A stretch of DNA of 64,000 bases, taken from Rossellomorea vietnamensis NBRC 101237 (GTDB lineage Bacteria; Bacillota; Bacilli; Bacillales; Bacillaceae_B). The notes under the pieces were generated by a model. The model was given only the letters and a program-made list of their open reading frames with translations. It had not been told where the DNA came from and searched no databases. The position numbers and the translations under genes were made by a program. Below, piece by piece: positions 53,367-63,417 of this stretch. The stretch covers positions 25,458 through 89,457 of the forward strand of contig NZ_BCVQ01000014.1 in NCBI RefSeq assembly GCF_001591825.1, in the 5' to 3' direction. Within the stretch, counting starts at the first letter, position 1. Each line of letters opens with the position of its first letter.

Positions 53367-54349
53367 TGGATAACACTGAAGTGGTAGAAGCAATGGAAAG
53401 AATCAGTCATCAGGTGCATCGAACACCGTTAAAGCAATCATCGACGCTGAATGCGTTCACTGGTGGAGAAGTCTATTTGAAAATGGAGAACCTGCAGCGG
53501 ACAGGTTCCTTCAAAGTAAGGGGTGCCATGAATAAAATCATGTCATTGTCTGAAGAAGAAGCAGGGAGGGGGATCATTGCCGCTTCGGCAGGAAATCATG
53601 CCCAAGGGGTGGCGCTGGCTGCCTCCAAGCGAGGGGTCCCTTCCAAAATCTTCATGCCAAAGCGGACGCCTTCTACTAAAGTTGCGGCAACGAAACATTA
53701 CGGAGCTGAAATCGTTTTGACTGGAGACACCTATCAGGAAGCCTATGGGGCAGCACTTGAGGAGAAAATCAAAAAAGGCTCGACGTATGTTCATGCATTT
53801 GATGATTATAAAGTGATGGCTGGACAAGGGACAGTCGCACTGGAAATGCTTCAACAGCTCAGTGATTTAGACATGATTCTCGTCCCCGTCGGTGGAGGGG
53901 GCTTGCTCGCAGGGATGGCACTGGCCGTGAAAGCCTTTAATCCCCGCGTACAGATTGTCGGCGTGCAGGCTTTGGGGGCGCCGGCTACGTATAATTTTTT
54001 TACAGGAAGCAATAAAGGTTCCCTTGAGCATGTTCATACCATTGCAGACGGGATCCTTGTCAAGACGCCTGGAGAGCTCACGTTTCCGATCATCCGGAAG
54101 TATGTGGACGATATGGTCACCGTGACCGATGAAGAAATCTCCTATAGCATCATGTTCATGCTTCAACGGGAGAAAACCCTGGTCGAAGGAGCGGGAGCCG
54201 CATCCTTGGCGGCAGCCATGTGTCAAAAAGTCAAGGTACAGGGGAAGAAGGTAGGCTGCGTCATCAGCGGCGGGAACGCCGATCCGAGTAAAATCCCTGT
54301 TTATCGGGATTTATCCAAAATGGCCAGACAGTTGCATCATATTGTGTAA
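53366..54349 (+). CDS. ilvA: Threonine ammonia-lyase (short form without ACT domain)
   Basis: A 327-residue PLP enzyme deaminating Thr to 2-oxobutyrate for Ile synthesis. The PLP Lys is in RTGSFKVRGAMNK, the Gly-rich phosphate loop is VPVGGGGLLAGMA, and SAGNHAQGVALAA is the substrate-binding motif. It lacks the C-terminal regulatory ACT-like domain of the 420-residue B. subtilis IlvA, so it is probably not inhibited by Ile in the usual way. Its place at the end of the ilv-leu operon suggests a biosynthetic role. The start overlaps the leuD stop. Confidence 0.9.
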   Translation: MDNTEVVEAMERISHQVHRTPLKQSSTLNAFTGGEVYLKMENLQRTGSFKVRGAMNKIMSLSEEEAGRGIIAASAGNHAQGVALAASKRGVPSKIFMPKRTPSTKVAATKHYGAEIVLTGDTYQEAYGAALEEKIKKGSTYVHAFDDYKVMAGQGTVALEMLQQLSDLDMILVPVGGGGLLAGMALAVKAFNPRVQIVGVQALGAPATYNFFTGSNKGSLEHVHTIADGILVKTPGELTFPIIRKYVDDMVTVTDEEISYSIMFMLQREKTLVEGAGAASLAAAMCQKVKVQGKKVGCVISGGNADPSKIPVYRDLSKMARQLHHIV

Positions 54350-54354
54350 AGATG

Positions 54355-54402
54355 GGACGGCTCTTAACTGCGTGAGTAGTTGGGAGCGGTCCTCTGTTTT
54401 TA
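54355..54402 (+). terminator. Probable terminator of the ilv-leu operon
   Basis: GGAC, GCTC, AACT and their complements AGTT, GAGC, GTCC pair in order with mismatches between them, followed by TCTGTTTTTA. The stem is interrupted, but the position is right. Confidence 0.6.
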
Positions 54403-54467
54403 GCAAGTTGATATGATTTTTCGTGGAGATAACTAGAACAATCAAATTAATTAAACTTGTAAGCTCT

Positions 54468-54482
54468 TACATTCTGAAAATG
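54468..54482. promoter_or_regulatory. Possible CodY box upstream of hom
   Basis: TACATTCTGAAAATG matches the CodY consensus at 11 of 15 positions, including a continuous TTCTGAAAAT core. It is just upstream of the hom promoter. Confidence 0.42.
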
Positions 54483-54490
54483 CGCAAAAA

Positions 54491-54523
54491 CCTATTGTAA
54501 TAGGTAATTTTTTCAACTATAAT
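54491..54523 (+). promoter_or_regulatory. hom-thrC-thrB promoter with palindrome over the -35
   Basis: TTGTAA (54495-54500), 17 nt, TATAAT (54518-54523). CCTATT-GT-AATAGG (54491-54504) is an inverted repeat over the -35 and a possible operator. The 54524-54560 interval has TGTAC and ACAAATACAAA segments that may be part of a further regulator site. Confidence 0.68.
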
Positions 54524-54580
54524 GTCCACTATACAAATACAAATGTACACCAGAAATAAACAAATGGAGGTTTTCGGCTT

Positions 54581-55879
54581 ATGGAATCAATTTCAATCGG
54601 ACTTTTAGGACTCGGAACGGTGGGAGCCGGAGTGGTGAAGATAGTAGAGAATCATCAGGATAAATTGTCTCATCAGATCGGCTGCCCGGTGACGGTGAAA
54701 AAAGCCCTCGTTCAGGATTTAGAGAAAGACAGGGGACTGGAAATCGAAAACAGCATATTAACCTTAAATCCTGAGGAAGTCCTGTTTGACCCTGAAATTG
54801 ATATTGTGGTCGAGGTCATGGGTGGAATCGAAGCAACGAAGGAGCATCTCCTGCATGCATTAAACGAAGGTAAGCATGTCGTCACGGCAAACAAAGATCT
54901 CATGGCCCTCCATGGACCTGAATTATTAAGAGCGGCCTCGGAAAATGGCTGTGACTTATTCTACGAAGCAAGCGTCGCAGGAGGTATCCCGATTTTAAGG
55001 AGTTTAGTAGACGGCCTTGCCTCGGACCGCATCACGAAAATGATGGGAATCGTCAACGGGACAACGAACTTCATTTTGACAAAGATGACGAAAGAGGGAC
55101 GGACCTTCGATGATGTCCTAAAGGAAGCCCAGGATCTCGGCTATGCTGAATCGGATCCGACGGCAGATGTCGGCGGATTGGATGCGGCAAGGAAGATGGC
55201 GATCCTGTCCACCCTGGGGTTCTCCATGAATGTGGACCTGGCGGATGTGAAAGTGAAGGGGATCACGGAAGTAACGGGAGATGACATACAATATGCCGAA
55301 CAGTTCGGTTATACGATGAAGCTCATCGGTTACGCCCACCGGGAAGGGGAAAAGGTCGAAGTAAGCGTGGAGCCGACCCTCCTGCAAAATGAACACCCCC
55401 TCGCGTCTGTACATGATGAATATAATGCCGTGTACGTGTACGGTGAAGCGGTGGGAGAAACGATGTTTTACGGTCCAGGTGCAGGGAGTCTTCCGACAGC
55501 GACTGCTGTCGTATCCGATATGGTGGGAATCATGAAGAATATGAGACTGGGCGTGAATGGGAAGAGTGCCGTGAATCCGCAGTTCCCGAAGAAACTAAAA
55601 GAACCTGATGAAATTCATTCAAAATATTTCTTGCGGCTGCACGTTCGTGACGAAGTGGGCGTATTGGCCAAACTGACGTCCATCTTCTCGAATCACGGAG
55701 TCAGTTTCGAAAAAATACTCCAGAATCCCCTGGACAGTGATGAGTTTGCAGAAATCGTCCTGGTGACTCATAAGGCATCCCTGGAGCATTATGAAGATAT
55801 CCTCATGGAGCTGAAGGATTATGAAGCGGTTCATTCAATTGAAAGTTCATACCGCGTAGAAGGAGGAGAAAAAGGATGA
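54581..55879 (+). CDS. hom: Homoserine dehydrogenase
   Basis: A 432-residue NAD(P)-dependent enzyme: [18 protein letters not shown] binds the cofactor, [12 protein letters not shown] and [15 protein letters not shown] hold the active site, and a C-terminal ACT domain (from about 345, [30 protein letters not shown]) is the probable Thr-sensing part. It makes homoserine from aspartate semialdehyde. The stop overlaps thrC by 4 nt. One GGGACGGAC copy (55096) is inside the gene. Confidence 0.95.
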   Translation: MESISIGLLGLGTVGAGVVKIVENHQDKLSHQIGCPVTVKKALVQDLEKDRGLEIENSILTLNPEEVLFDPEIDIVVEVMGGIEATKEHLLHALNEGKHVVTANKDLMALHGPELLRAASENGCDLFYEASVAGGIPILRSLVDGLASDRITKMMGIVNGTTNFILTKMTKEGRTFDDVLKEAQDLGYAESDPTADVGGLDAARKMAILSTLGFSMNVDLADVKVKGITEVTGDDIQYAEQFGYTMKLIGYAHREGEKVEVSVEPTLLQNEHPLASVHDEYNAVYVYGEAVGETMFYGPGAGSLPTATAVVSDMVGIMKNMRLGVNGKSAVNPQFPKKLKEPDEIHSKYFLRLHVRDEVGVLAKLTSIFSNHGVSFEKILQNPLDSDEFAEIVLVTHKASLEHYEDILMELKDYEAVHSIESSYRVEGGEKG

Positions 55880-56937
55880 GATGGAAAGGACTACTTGAAG
55901 AGTACGGAGAACAGCTTCCATTAAATGCAGATACTCCCCTTTTAAGCTTGAACGAAGGAAACACACCATTGATCGAGTTGAAGTCGTTGTCCGAGGAGTG
56001 GGGCATCGAGCTTTATGCAAAGGTTGAGGGGGCGAACCCGACAGGATCCTTTAAGGACCGGGGGATGGTCCTGGCCGTTGCGAAAGCGGTGGAATCAGGC
56101 AGCACGACGGTCATTTGTGCATCGACAGGCAATACTTCTGCTTCAGCTGCAGCTTATGCGGCACGGGCGGGGATCAAATGCATCGTCGTCATTCCGGAGG
56201 GGAAAATCGCCCAAGGGAAATTGGCTCAGGCCGTCATGTACGGGGCCGAGATCATTTCAATCGAAGGGAATTTCGATGAAGCCCTGGAGATTGTCCGGGA
56301 ACTGAGTAAAACGGAATCCGTCACGCTTGTGAATTCGGTGAATCCATATCGACTGGAAGGACAGAAAACAGCGGCCTTCGAAGTCATCGAAGGATTAGGG
56401 GAAGCCCCGGATGTGCTCGCGATACCTGTCGGGAATGCAGGCAATATATCAGCATACTGGAAAGGATTCAAGGAATATTCAGATCGCAGCGCTTCATCGC
56501 TTCCCCGCATGTTCGGCTTTGAGGCATCGGGGGCAGCGGCTCTTGTCCACGACCGCGTGTTTCCCCAGCCCGAAACGATTGCCACTGCCATCCGCATCGG
56601 GAACCCGGCGAGCTGGACATTGGCCGTCGACGCACTGAAGGAATCCAACGGCCATATTGATGAAGTGACGGATGAAGAAATCCTGGAAGCCTATCAGCTG
56701 ATGGCAAGAAAAGAAGGGATCTTCGCGGAGCCGGCTTCTTGTGCTTCCATCGCAGGGATCAAGAAGTCATTGGAAAAAGGGCTTCTTGAACCAGGGGCGA
56801 AGGTAGTCGCGGTATTGACGGGGAATGGATTGAAAGATCCGGTTACGGCCATGGAGTGCAGCCCGGTGACACCGGTGAAGCTGCCAAACGATCGTGAACT
56901 GGTGAAGGATTATATCAAGGGAACGATCGGGGTATGA
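55876..56937 (+). CDS. thrC: Threonine synthase
   Basis: A 353-residue PLP enzyme turning O-phosphohomoserine into Thr. The PLP Lys is in [31 protein letters not shown] and [19 protein letters not shown] are family segments. This is the short Gram-positive form. It overlaps hom at the start and thrB at the end (ATGA in both cases). Confidence 0.95.
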   Translation: MRWKGLLEEYGEQLPLNADTPLLSLNEGNTPLIELKSLSEEWGIELYAKVEGANPTGSFKDRGMVLAVAKAVESGSTTVICASTGNTSASAAAYAARAGIKCIVVIPEGKIAQGKLAQAVMYGAEIISIEGNFDEALEIVRELSKTESVTLVNSVNPYRLEGQKTAAFEVIEGLGEAPDVLAIPVGNAGNISAYWKGFKEYSDRSASSLPRMFGFEASGAAALVHDRVFPQPETIATAIRIGNPASWTLAVDALKESNGHIDEVTDEEILEAYQLMARKEGIFAEPASCASIAGIKKSLEKGLLEPGAKVVAVLTGNGLKDPVTAMECSPVTPVKLPNDRELVKDYIKGTIGV

Positions 56938-57869
56938 AGGGCCGGGAACCGCGCTCGTGGAAAATCATCGTCCCGGGAAGCACAGCTAATTTAGGAGCAG
57001 GATTTGACTCACTTGGCCTGGCTTTGGAGGTCTTTTTAACCGTCGAGGCACATGAAGCAGATGACTGGCAGGTGATCCCTTTGTCAGCGGCCCTGGAGGT
57101 ATTTCCTGAAGATGAGTCGCATTTCATCGTAGAAGTCGTCAAGGAAGTGGCGGGTGAATATGGAAGGAAGCCTGCACCATGTCATTTATACGTATCAAGT
57201 GATATCCCATTAACCAGGGGTCTCGGATCCAGTGCAGCGGCTGTCGTGGCAGGGGTCGAACTCGCCAATGCTTTATGCGATCTCAACTTGACACAGGAAA
57301 AGAAGCTGGTTCTGGCAAATCGTTTCGAAGGTCATCCCGATAACGTCGGGGCATCTCTCTACGGAGGATTTGTTGTCAGCTGTCAGGATGAAAAGGGTGT
57401 TAACCTGATCACGGTGCCTGACCTTCCAATCGATGTTGTATGTGTCATACCGAAAGCAGAGCTGAAAACGTCGGATTCGAGAAATGTCCTCCCTTCATCC
57501 CTATCATTTGCAGAATCCGTCAGTGCTGGAGCGGTATCCAATGTTTTAGTTGCGGCGTTCCTGACCGGTGATTGGGAAATGGTCGGAAAGATGATGAAAC
57601 GGGATCGTTACCATCAGCCTCACCGGAGAAAGCTTCTACCCCATTACGATGCCGTTGAAAAAGTGGCGGATCGTTTCGGTGCTTTCGGCGTCGCTTTAAG
57701 CGGGGCTGGTCCAACGGTTGCCTGCTTTGTGGAACGGGAAGCAAGCGAATGGCTCTTCCGCCAGCTCGAACAATCCTTCCCGACCATGGACGTCCGCAAA
57801 CTATCCATCTCCCATACGGGAAGCAGCATCACCACCCACCAACCAAAGGTCCGTCCCTCATCGCTTTAA
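56934..57869 (+). CDS. thrB: Homoserine kinase
   Basis: A 311-residue GHMP kinase. [21 protein letters not shown] is the N-terminal motif, [20 protein letters not shown] the ATP-binding loop and [13 protein letters not shown] the third motif. The last residues ([11 protein letters not shown]) are encoded by the left arm of the terminator hairpin, and the stop codon is in its loop. The C-terminus therefore seems to have been extended or shaped by the insertion of the dispersed repeat. Confidence 0.94.
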   Translation: MKGREPRSWKIIVPGSTANLGAGFDSLGLALEVFLTVEAHEADDWQVIPLSAALEVFPEDESHFIVEVVKEVAGEYGRKPAPCHLYVSSDIPLTRGLGSSAAAVVAGVELANALCDLNLTQEKKLVLANRFEGHPDNVGASLYGGFVVSCQDEKGVNLITVPDLPIDVVCVIPKAELKTSDSRNVLPSSLSFAESVSAGAVSNVLVAAFLTGDWEMVGKMMKRDRYHQPHRRKLLPHYDAVEKVADRFGAFGVALSGAGPTVACFVEREASEWLFRQLEQSFPTMDVRKLSISHTGSSITTHQPKVRPSSL

Positions 57870-57898
57870 AGCAGCGAGGGACGGACCTCATTTTATTT
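57847..57898. terminator. Terminator built from two copies of the dispersed repeat, overlapping the thrB stop
   Basis: AGGTCCGTCCCTC (57847-57859) and GAGGGACGGACCT (57876-57888) form a perfect 13-bp stem. The 16-nt loop contains the TAA of thrB (57867-57869). A T-rich tract (CATTTTATTTTTT) follows. Confidence 0.85.
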
Positions 57899-58201
57899 TT
57901 TCTCCGTTGTGATCATAAAACAGTTGTCTTTCTCATTGACGTGCAGGCAGTAGGAGGATGGATACGTCATGCCCATTTCTTCCCGGAGTTCCTTCGGGAT
58001 GTGGACCGTTCCTTTTTCTGAGATGTAGCGTTTGTTGTGGGTGGAGTCCTTTCTGGCCTGCTTAATATAGAGGCAATTGTTTTGATAGACGAGCTCTGCA
58101 AGTTTTCCCGGCAGCAGTCCAAACTTTTCCCTCCATTTATGGGGGAGAGTGATTGTACCGCTTTTACTGAAAGGTTTACTCCCATACATCATACTTAACA
58201 T
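57893..58201 (-). CDS. Tandem AbrB/MazE/SpoVT-like DNA-binding protein
   Basis: A 102-residue protein with two similar halves. The first, SKSGTITLPHKWREKFGLLPGKLAELVYQNNCLYIKQ, and the second, SEKGTVHIPKELREEMGMTY through CFMITTEK, both look like the swapped-hairpin AbrB fold. Two such domains in one chain is unusual, because AbrB-type proteins normally dimerise from single copies. Start at 58201 is preferred, with AGGTGAT 6 nt before; a GTG at 58210 overlaps this site. Function is unknown; a transcriptional regulator or an antitoxin-like protein is possible, but no toxin gene is beside it. Confidence 0.68.
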   Translation of the reverse strand: MLSMMYGSKPFSKSGTITLPHKWREKFGLLPGKLAELVYQNNCLYIKQARKDSTHNKRYISEKGTVHIPKELREEMGMTYPSSYCLHVNEKDNCFMITTEKK

Positions 58202-58432
58202 TCGTATCACCTGCCTTCACTATCATATTGTTCTCTTTTTACCTCCCTAAAGAAAAATAAACGCCAATTTGAAAAATTAGGAAAAAGGGCTGAGTTTCTT
58301 TGAAAGGGTAGGGGGAAATCGAAGGGAGAAAACGATCATTTAACATCCGATGGTTCATACTATTATTTATTCTCTTCCTTCAAGCTCCCTATGTTATGAT
58401 TAGGTGGGTTGTCAAAGTAAATGAAACAGATG

Positions 58433-58467
58433 AAAATACTCTCGCATTTCAGTCTTATGAGTATTTT
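58433..58467 (+). other. Terminator-like hairpin in the leader of the sensor kinase
   Basis: AAAATACTC and GAGTATTTT pair perfectly (9 bp, 17-nt loop), followed by TTGATAAAT. It is 68 nt before the kinase start and may act as an attenuator. The rest of the 58202-58534 gap shows no further feature. Confidence 0.45.
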
Positions 58468-58534
58468 TGATAAATGGATAAGAACTGAGAAACCATAGGA
58501 GAAAGACTATTGGAATTTAGGTGAATGTCAAATC

Positions 58535-59851
58535 ATGAAACAAGCTAAAGATATTGCCTTGAAGATATCCGTCACCTATGTATTGTTAGGTGCATTATGG
58601 ATTGTGTTTACAGATTATGCATCCATGATCATTGCACATGAAAAGCTTAGTATGTATATTTATTTTCAGCGCTATAAGGGCTGGCTATTTACGTTTGTAA
58701 CAGGTATCATCATATTTTTCCTGATTTACCGGAGGGCCAATGAGCTGATTCTCTCAAACGATAAACTGTCAAAAAAAGAGAAGCAGCTGCAAATAAGGAA
58801 TCAGCATTACCACTCGTTGTTCGAACAAAATCCCGATGCCGTCTTAGAGCTGAGCTTGGATGGGCATGTCATTTCTGTAAATGCAGAAGCCGAGGGATTG
58901 CTTGAATTCACCCAAGAAGAGTTAAAGGAAGTGAAATTCAGTAAGTTCCTGGATAAAGAAGAAATGAAGCGGGTGACAGAGTACTTTTTCGCTACGTTCA
59001 AAGGCATCGCATCCACCTTTGAGACGAAGATCCATATCGGCGATAATAAAGGAAAGATCCTCAGGTGCTCCCTCGTGCCGATTATCGTTAATCGAGAGGT
59101 GACAGGAATGTTCGCCATCGCAAGGGATATCACATCCAATCGGGAAAACGAAGAAATGGTCGTCGCGTCGGAGAAACTTTCTGTCATTGGTCAGTTGGCA
59201 GCTGCCGTTGCCCATGAAATCCGCAACCCGCTCACATCTCTCAAGGGATTTATCCAACTTATGCAAACGACCAATACCATCAATCACGAACATTTGGACA
59301 TTATGCTCTCAGAAGTGGATCGAATTGATTTGATTTCAGGTGAGATGCTGATCCTTGGGAAACAGCAGGAAACCCACTTCCGTCATGAAAAACTCGATGA
59401 TATCCTTCAGCAGGTCCTCGTCCTGATGGAAGCACAGGCTAATCTTGATAATGTGTCCATTACATACGAAAACCTGTCTGAAAAACCTTTGTATGTGTCG
59501 GGAGAGTCCAATCAGCTTAAACAGGTTTTCATCAATATCATTAAAAATGCCGTGGAAGCCATCCCAGCGTCCAAGGATGGGAAGGTCTCGATTTCGTTGG
59601 AAGAACAGGGCACAAACGCACAGGTTATCGTGAAGGATAATGGAGTCGGCATGGAGCCTGAAAGAATCGAACATCTGGGGGAACCGTTTTATTCCACGAA
59701 AGAAAAAGGCACGGGCCTCGGTCTTGCCGTATGCAAAAAAATCATCCAGCGTCATAAAGGACATATACACTTTCAAAGTGATAAAGAAAAAGGGACGGCA
59801 GTGGAAATCAGCTTACCCATTGAGGAAGAGCCTTCTGCCTTTACCGATTAA
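58535..59851 (+). CDS. Membrane PAS-domain sensor histidine kinase (sporulation-kinase-like)
   Basis: A 438-residue kinase. Two membrane segments (about 9-29 and 48-66) with a very short outer loop are followed by a PAS domain (about 92-200) and HisKA with phospho-acceptor His227 in AAAVAHEIRNPLTSLKGFIQ. The HATPase has NIIKNAVEA (N box), VKDNGVGM (G1) and GTGLGLAV (G2). No response regulator gene is near, and the H-box sequence is like that of the Kin family, so it could feed Spo0F of the sporulation phosphorelay. It is 15 nt before the helicase gene in the same direction. Confidence 0.88.
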   Translation: MKQAKDIALKISVTYVLLGALWIVFTDYASMIIAHEKLSMYIYFQRYKGWLFTFVTGIIIFFLIYRRANELILSNDKLSKKEKQLQIRNQHYHSLFEQNPDAVLELSLDGHVISVNAEAEGLLEFTQEELKEVKFSKFLDKEEMKRVTEYFFATFKGIASTFETKIHIGDNKGKILRCSLVPIIVNREVTGMFAIARDITSNRENEEMVVASEKLSVIGQLAAAVAHEIRNPLTSLKGFIQLMQTTNTINHEHLDIMLSEVDRIDLISGEMLILGKQQETHFRHEKLDDILQQVLVLMEAQANLDNVSITYENLSEKPLYVSGESNQLKQVFINIIKNAVEAIPASKDGKVSISLEEQGTNAQVIVKDNGVGMEPERIEHLGEPFYSTKEKGTGLGLAVCKKIIQRHKGHIHFQSDKEKGTAVEISLPIEEEPSAFTD

Positions 59852-59866
59852 GAAAGGACGAAACGT

Positions 59867-61000
59867 ATGAATTCAATCTCAAGCATCATCCATTCGCCAA
59901 TACTACAGAAAAACTGGGAAGAATCAGGGTTTACTGCATTCACTCCCGTACAGGAAAAAGTCGTGCCCCTAATCATGGAAGGGAAAGATGTCGTGTGTGA
60001 ATCACCAACGGGGACGGGGAAAACCCTGGCTTATTTACTCCCAATCATCCAGGCCATCGATCCATCAAGAAAACAGGCACAGGCTGTTATCATTGCACCA
60101 TCAAGAGAGCTGGTCATGCAGATCCACCAGGAAATCCAGAAATGGGCTAAGGGGACGGACATTACGAGTGCTGCCTTCATCGGTGGTGCGAACGTCAAGA
60201 AACAAGTCGAGAAGCTGAAGAAAAAGCCTCATATCGTTGTCGGAACAACGGGTCGCCTGATCGAATTGATGAAAATGAAAAAACTGAAGATGCATGAAGT
60301 GAAAACCATCGTTGTCGATGAGTTTGACTTAATGATTTCATCGGAGCATATCCGGGAAGTGAAGGATATCATCAAATCGACTTTGAAAGAACGTCAGGTG
60401 CTTTTCTTCTCTGCCACTTTATCAGATGAAACGGAACAAGTTGCCGAATCTCTCTTACAGAACCACGAAATTGTCAAGATGGAAGCCAACCTTGATAATC
60501 CGAAAGTAGACCATGTCTTTGTATATAGTGAATTGCGGGATAAGATGGAAGCCCTCAGAAGTATCTCTTACTTCAAAGGGATCAAGGCACTTGTATTCTT
60601 CAATCAACTGGAGAAACTCTCTGAAATGGAAGAGAAGCTTAAATATAAGGGAGTCGAGCTTGAAGTCTTAGCAGGAGAATCGAACAAGATGGAGCGCAAG
60701 CAATCCCTGGACCGTTTCCGCTCAGGGAAGGTGTCCATGCTTCTGACAACCGATGTTGCGGCACGAGGCCTTGATATCACCGATGTCACACACGTGATCC
60801 ATTTCGATTTCCCGAGCGACACGAAGCAGTACATTCACCGTTCAGGAAGAACCGGCCGCATGGGAGCAGAAGGAACTGTGATCTGCCTCGTATCCAAGCG
60901 TGAACTGAGCTTCCTTGAAAAGCTAAGCAAAGAACTTAACCTGCCATTCCAGGAAAAGACCATCCGCGGCGGCGGACTGCAACAACCGGAAACAAAATAA
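59867..61000 (+). CDS. yfmL: DEAD-box family RNA helicase, YfmL type
   Basis: A 377-residue RNA helicase of the same length and sequence pattern as B. subtilis YfmL, which helps ribosome assembly at low temperature. Motif I is SPTGTGKT, motif III SAT, motif V TTDVAARGLDI and motif VI HRSGRTGR. Motif II reads DEFD instead of DEAD, a variation in a generally strict motif (B. subtilis YfmL also deviates). There is no C-terminal RNA-binding extension. It ends at a bidirectional terminator. Confidence 0.9.
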   Translation: MNSISSIIHSPILQKNWEESGFTAFTPVQEKVVPLIMEGKDVVCESPTGTGKTLAYLLPIIQAIDPSRKQAQAVIIAPSRELVMQIHQEIQKWAKGTDITSAAFIGGANVKKQVEKLKKKPHIVVGTTGRLIELMKMKKLKMHEVKTIVVDEFDLMISSEHIREVKDIIKSTLKERQVLFFSATLSDETEQVAESLLQNHEIVKMEANLDNPKVDHVFVYSELRDKMEALRSISYFKGIKALVFFNQLEKLSEMEEKLKYKGVELEVLAGESNKMERKQSLDRFRSGKVSMLLTTDVAARGLDITDVTHVIHFDFPSDTKQYIHRSGRTGRMGAEGTVICLVSKRELSFLEKLSKELNLPFQEKTIRGGGLQQPETK

Positions 61001-61004
61001 AAAA

Positions 61005-61039
61005 AGAGGTCCGTCCCCGGATATGAGGGACGGACCTCT
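61005..61039. terminator. Bidirectional terminator built from the dispersed repeat
   Basis: AGAGGTCCGTCCC (61005-61017) and GGGACGGACCTCT (61027-61039) form a perfect 13-bp stem with a 9-nt loop. On the minus strand a run of T7 follows, so it mainly serves the amidohydrolase gene. Confidence 0.88.
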
Positions 61040-61058
61040 ATTTAGTTATACCCTGTCG

Positions 61059-62666
61059 CTATTTTTCATACACAATCCTGCCGTCCATCACTGTCATCCA
61101 TACACTCGTCTCAAGGAGTTCCTCCGCGTCAACTTCGAAAGGATTCCGGTCCAAAACGGCTAAATCAGCTTTTTTTCCAACTTCGATCGTTCCTAAATCA
61201 TGCTCCCTGAAGTTTCCGTAAGCAGGAGATTTCGTGTAATGGATCAGGGCATGGGCCAATGAAATTTTCTCATGAGGATTCCATCCGCCTTGAGGAGAGC
61301 CGTCTTCATGCTTCCGTGTGACCGCCCTGTACAGGCCGAGCATCGGATTCAAGTCCACAATCGGAAAGTCCGTTCCAAACGCAATGGCTGCGTCATGCTT
61401 GTCCAATGAACCGATCGGCCACGTATAGCGTGCCCGCTCCATCCCGAGTCTGTCCAGATACGCATGGGAATCCATGGAACCCGACGTGAGATGCTCGGGC
61501 TGGATGGATGCGATGACTCCGAGCTTCCGGAAGCGCTCGAAATCCTGTGGGTCGCATACTTCAATATGTTCGATCGTATGTCTGGAATCCCTTGCACCAT
61601 TTACCTGCATAGCATGCTCATACACATCCAGGCCCAACCGGACAGCGGCGTCCCCGCAAGCGTGCAGGCGGATCCGGAACCCTTCCCGGTCAGCATCCTC
61701 GATCCATTTTTGATACACATGTGGTTCATAAATGGTTCCCCCAATTTCAGTCGGCCGGTCTGAGTATGGCTGAAGCAAATACCCCGTATACGTCAGGGGG
61801 ACACCATCGAGGAACTGCTTCAAACCAGAAAACTGAAGTTTATCCGATTGATACTTCTCCCTGAATTGAATGCCACGCCCGAGGTCACCATCCAGCACGT
61901 CCAGGAAGTGAATGCGTGTCGTCAGCTCGCCTTTTTCTTCAAATTCCCGATAAAACCCGGGATCTCCCAATGTATAACCGGGAAGAGGCAGCATGTCGGC
62001 AACGGAAGTGATCCCATAGGATGCCGTCTTCTTCAGCATTCCGTTCATCAATCTGTCCTTTACTTTCCTTTCGAATGTAAAAGCCTCCGTCACATACTGT
62101 ACGGCCGTCTCATATAAAAATCCGGTTGGTTCACCGTCGGCATCTTTTTCAATCTTACCGAAAGGAGGAGCGGAAGTATCCCGGTGAATCCCCAATTTCT
62201 CGAGGGCAGCTGTATTCAGCCAAGCGCTATGAGCTTCTTCATTGAGCAGAACAACGGGGCGGTGGGGCAGGTACCGGTCCAATGAATGGCGGGTGGGGGT
62301 GGTCTGGTCCGGCCAGCGGACATGATGCCATCCGAATCCAAGAACCCATTCCTCATCGGGATGTTCCCGGGCATATTCCGCCACCATCTTCGCCGTCATA
62401 TCCTCTGTGGTCCCGAAAGTCAGTTGGCAAAAACCCTCAAACATCGCTCCTAAAAACCAATGAAGATGAAAGTCATGGAACCCTGCCGTCACCAGGCGGT
62501 TTCCGGCATCCCTGACGTCCGTAGAGGGGCCTATGAAACTCTCCATCTCAGAACGGGGACCGACCCCAATGATCATGTCATCCCTTACTGCAACGAAGCC
62601 ATCGATGGGAGCAGCTGCATTCCCGGTGAATAGAGCAGTGCTTACCAGTATTGTATCGGCCTTCAT
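61059..62666 (-). CDS. Amidohydrolase family protein (YtcJ-like, Amidohydro_3)
   Basis: A 535-residue metal-dependent hydrolase. GFHDFHLHW is the first metal motif (HxH), LHACGDAAVRLGLDVYEHA and HTIEHIEVCDP hold further His ligands, and AFGTDFPIVDLNP the catalytic Asp. YtcJ-type enzymes act on N-substituted amides or formamides; the substrate is unknown. ATG 62666 is preceded by GGGG at 6 nt and AAAGG at 11 nt; the ATG at 62687 has no site. Confidence 0.87.
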   Translation of the reverse strand: MKADTILVSTALFTGNAAAPIDGFVAVRDDMIIGVGPRSEMESFIGPSTDVRDAGNRLVTAGFHDFHLHWFLGAMFEGFCQLTFGTTEDMTAKMVAEYAREHPDEEWVLGFGWHHVRWPDQTTPTRHSLDRYLPHRPVVLLNEEAHSAWLNTAALEKLGIHRDTSAPPFGKIEKDADGEPTGFLYETAVQYVTEAFTFERKVKDRLMNGMLKKTASYGITSVADMLPLPGYTLGDPGFYREFEEKGELTTRIHFLDVLDGDLGRGIQFREKYQSDKLQFSGLKQFLDGVPLTYTGYLLQPYSDRPTEIGGTIYEPHVYQKWIEDADREGFRIRLHACGDAAVRLGLDVYEHAMQVNGARDSRHTIEHIEVCDPQDFERFRKLGVIASIQPEHLTSGSMDSHAYLDRLGMERARYTWPIGSLDKHDAAIAFGTDFPIVDLNPMLGLYRAVTRKHEDGSPQGGWNPHEKISLAHALIHYTKSPAYGNFREHDLGTIEVGKKADLAVLDRNPFEVDAEELLETSVWMTVMDGRIVYEK

Positions 62667-62820
62667 GTAATCCCCATCCTTTTTCATCTATTACATCGAT
62701 TGTAACCAGATGAAGGAAAGAACACAAACGGTGAAATGATAAAAACTTGCTCTTACAAGAAGGCATTGGAAAATCCCATGTTGAATACATAAGGAGAACA
62801 AGAAGAAAAGGAGAATGACC

Positions 62821-63366
62821 ATGTTGACACGAACCTTTCCGGCACTTGAAACAGATAGATTTCGCTTACGGCAGATGAAAGAAGGGGATGCTCCCCGTGT
62901 TTTTGACTATTTCTCAAAAGAAGAAGTCACCCGATATTATGATCTGGAGTCGTTCCATGAGGAAAGACAGGCACTGGAGATCATCGAAAAGTGGAACGAA
63001 AGGTTTCATCTGAATGAAGGAATCCGATGGGGGATTGCCCTGAAAGAATCCGACGAGATCATCGGCAGCTGCGGTTTTCATCAATGGGAGAAAGAACATT
63101 TTAAAGCCGAGGTGGGGTTTGAGGTTCATCCATCCTATTGGAGGCAAGGGGTCATCACGGAAGTATTACAGCCGATCCTCGGATACGGCTTTGAAGAAAT
63201 GAATCTTAATCGGATCGAGGCCTATTACGATCCGGAAAATACGGCATCGAAGAATAGTCTCGAAAAGGCCGGCTTTACATTTGAAGGCGTATTGCGAAAA
63301 GCGGCATTTGAAAAAGGCGTATTTTGCGATGCGGCTGTCTGCTCTTTATTAAAAGAAGAATATTGA
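62821..63366 (+). CDS. GNAT family N-acetyltransferase (RimJ/RimL-like)
   Basis: A 181-residue acetyltransferase: FPALETDRFRLRQMKEGDAPRVFDYF is the usual start, EVGFEVHPSYWRQGVITEVLQPILGYGFEEM has the acetyl-CoA loop (RQGVI), and NRIEAYYDPENTASKNSLEKAGFTFEGVLR is the typical end. It resembles enzymes that acetylate ribosomal-protein N-termini or small molecules. AAAAGGAG is 7 nt before ATG 62821; ATG 62815 is too close. Confidence 0.88.
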   Translation: MLTRTFPALETDRFRLRQMKEGDAPRVFDYFSKEEVTRYYDLESFHEERQALEIIEKWNERFHLNEGIRWGIALKESDEIIGSCGFHQWEKEHFKAEVGFEVHPSYWRQGVITEVLQPILGYGFEEMNLNRIEAYYDPENTASKNSLEKAGFTFEGVLRKAAFEKGVFCDAAVCSLLKEEY

Positions 63367-63374
63367 CCACAAAT

Positions 63375-63417
63375 TTAAGACGCTGCTTATGCCTATACCA
63401 CATAAACAGCGTCTTAA
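63375..63417 (+). terminator. Hairpin after the GNAT gene, probable terminator
   Basis: TTAAGACGCTG and CAGCGTCTTAA pair perfectly; TTATG and CATAA extend the stem inwards. The right side is not T-rich, so termination may be weak. Confidence 0.6.
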
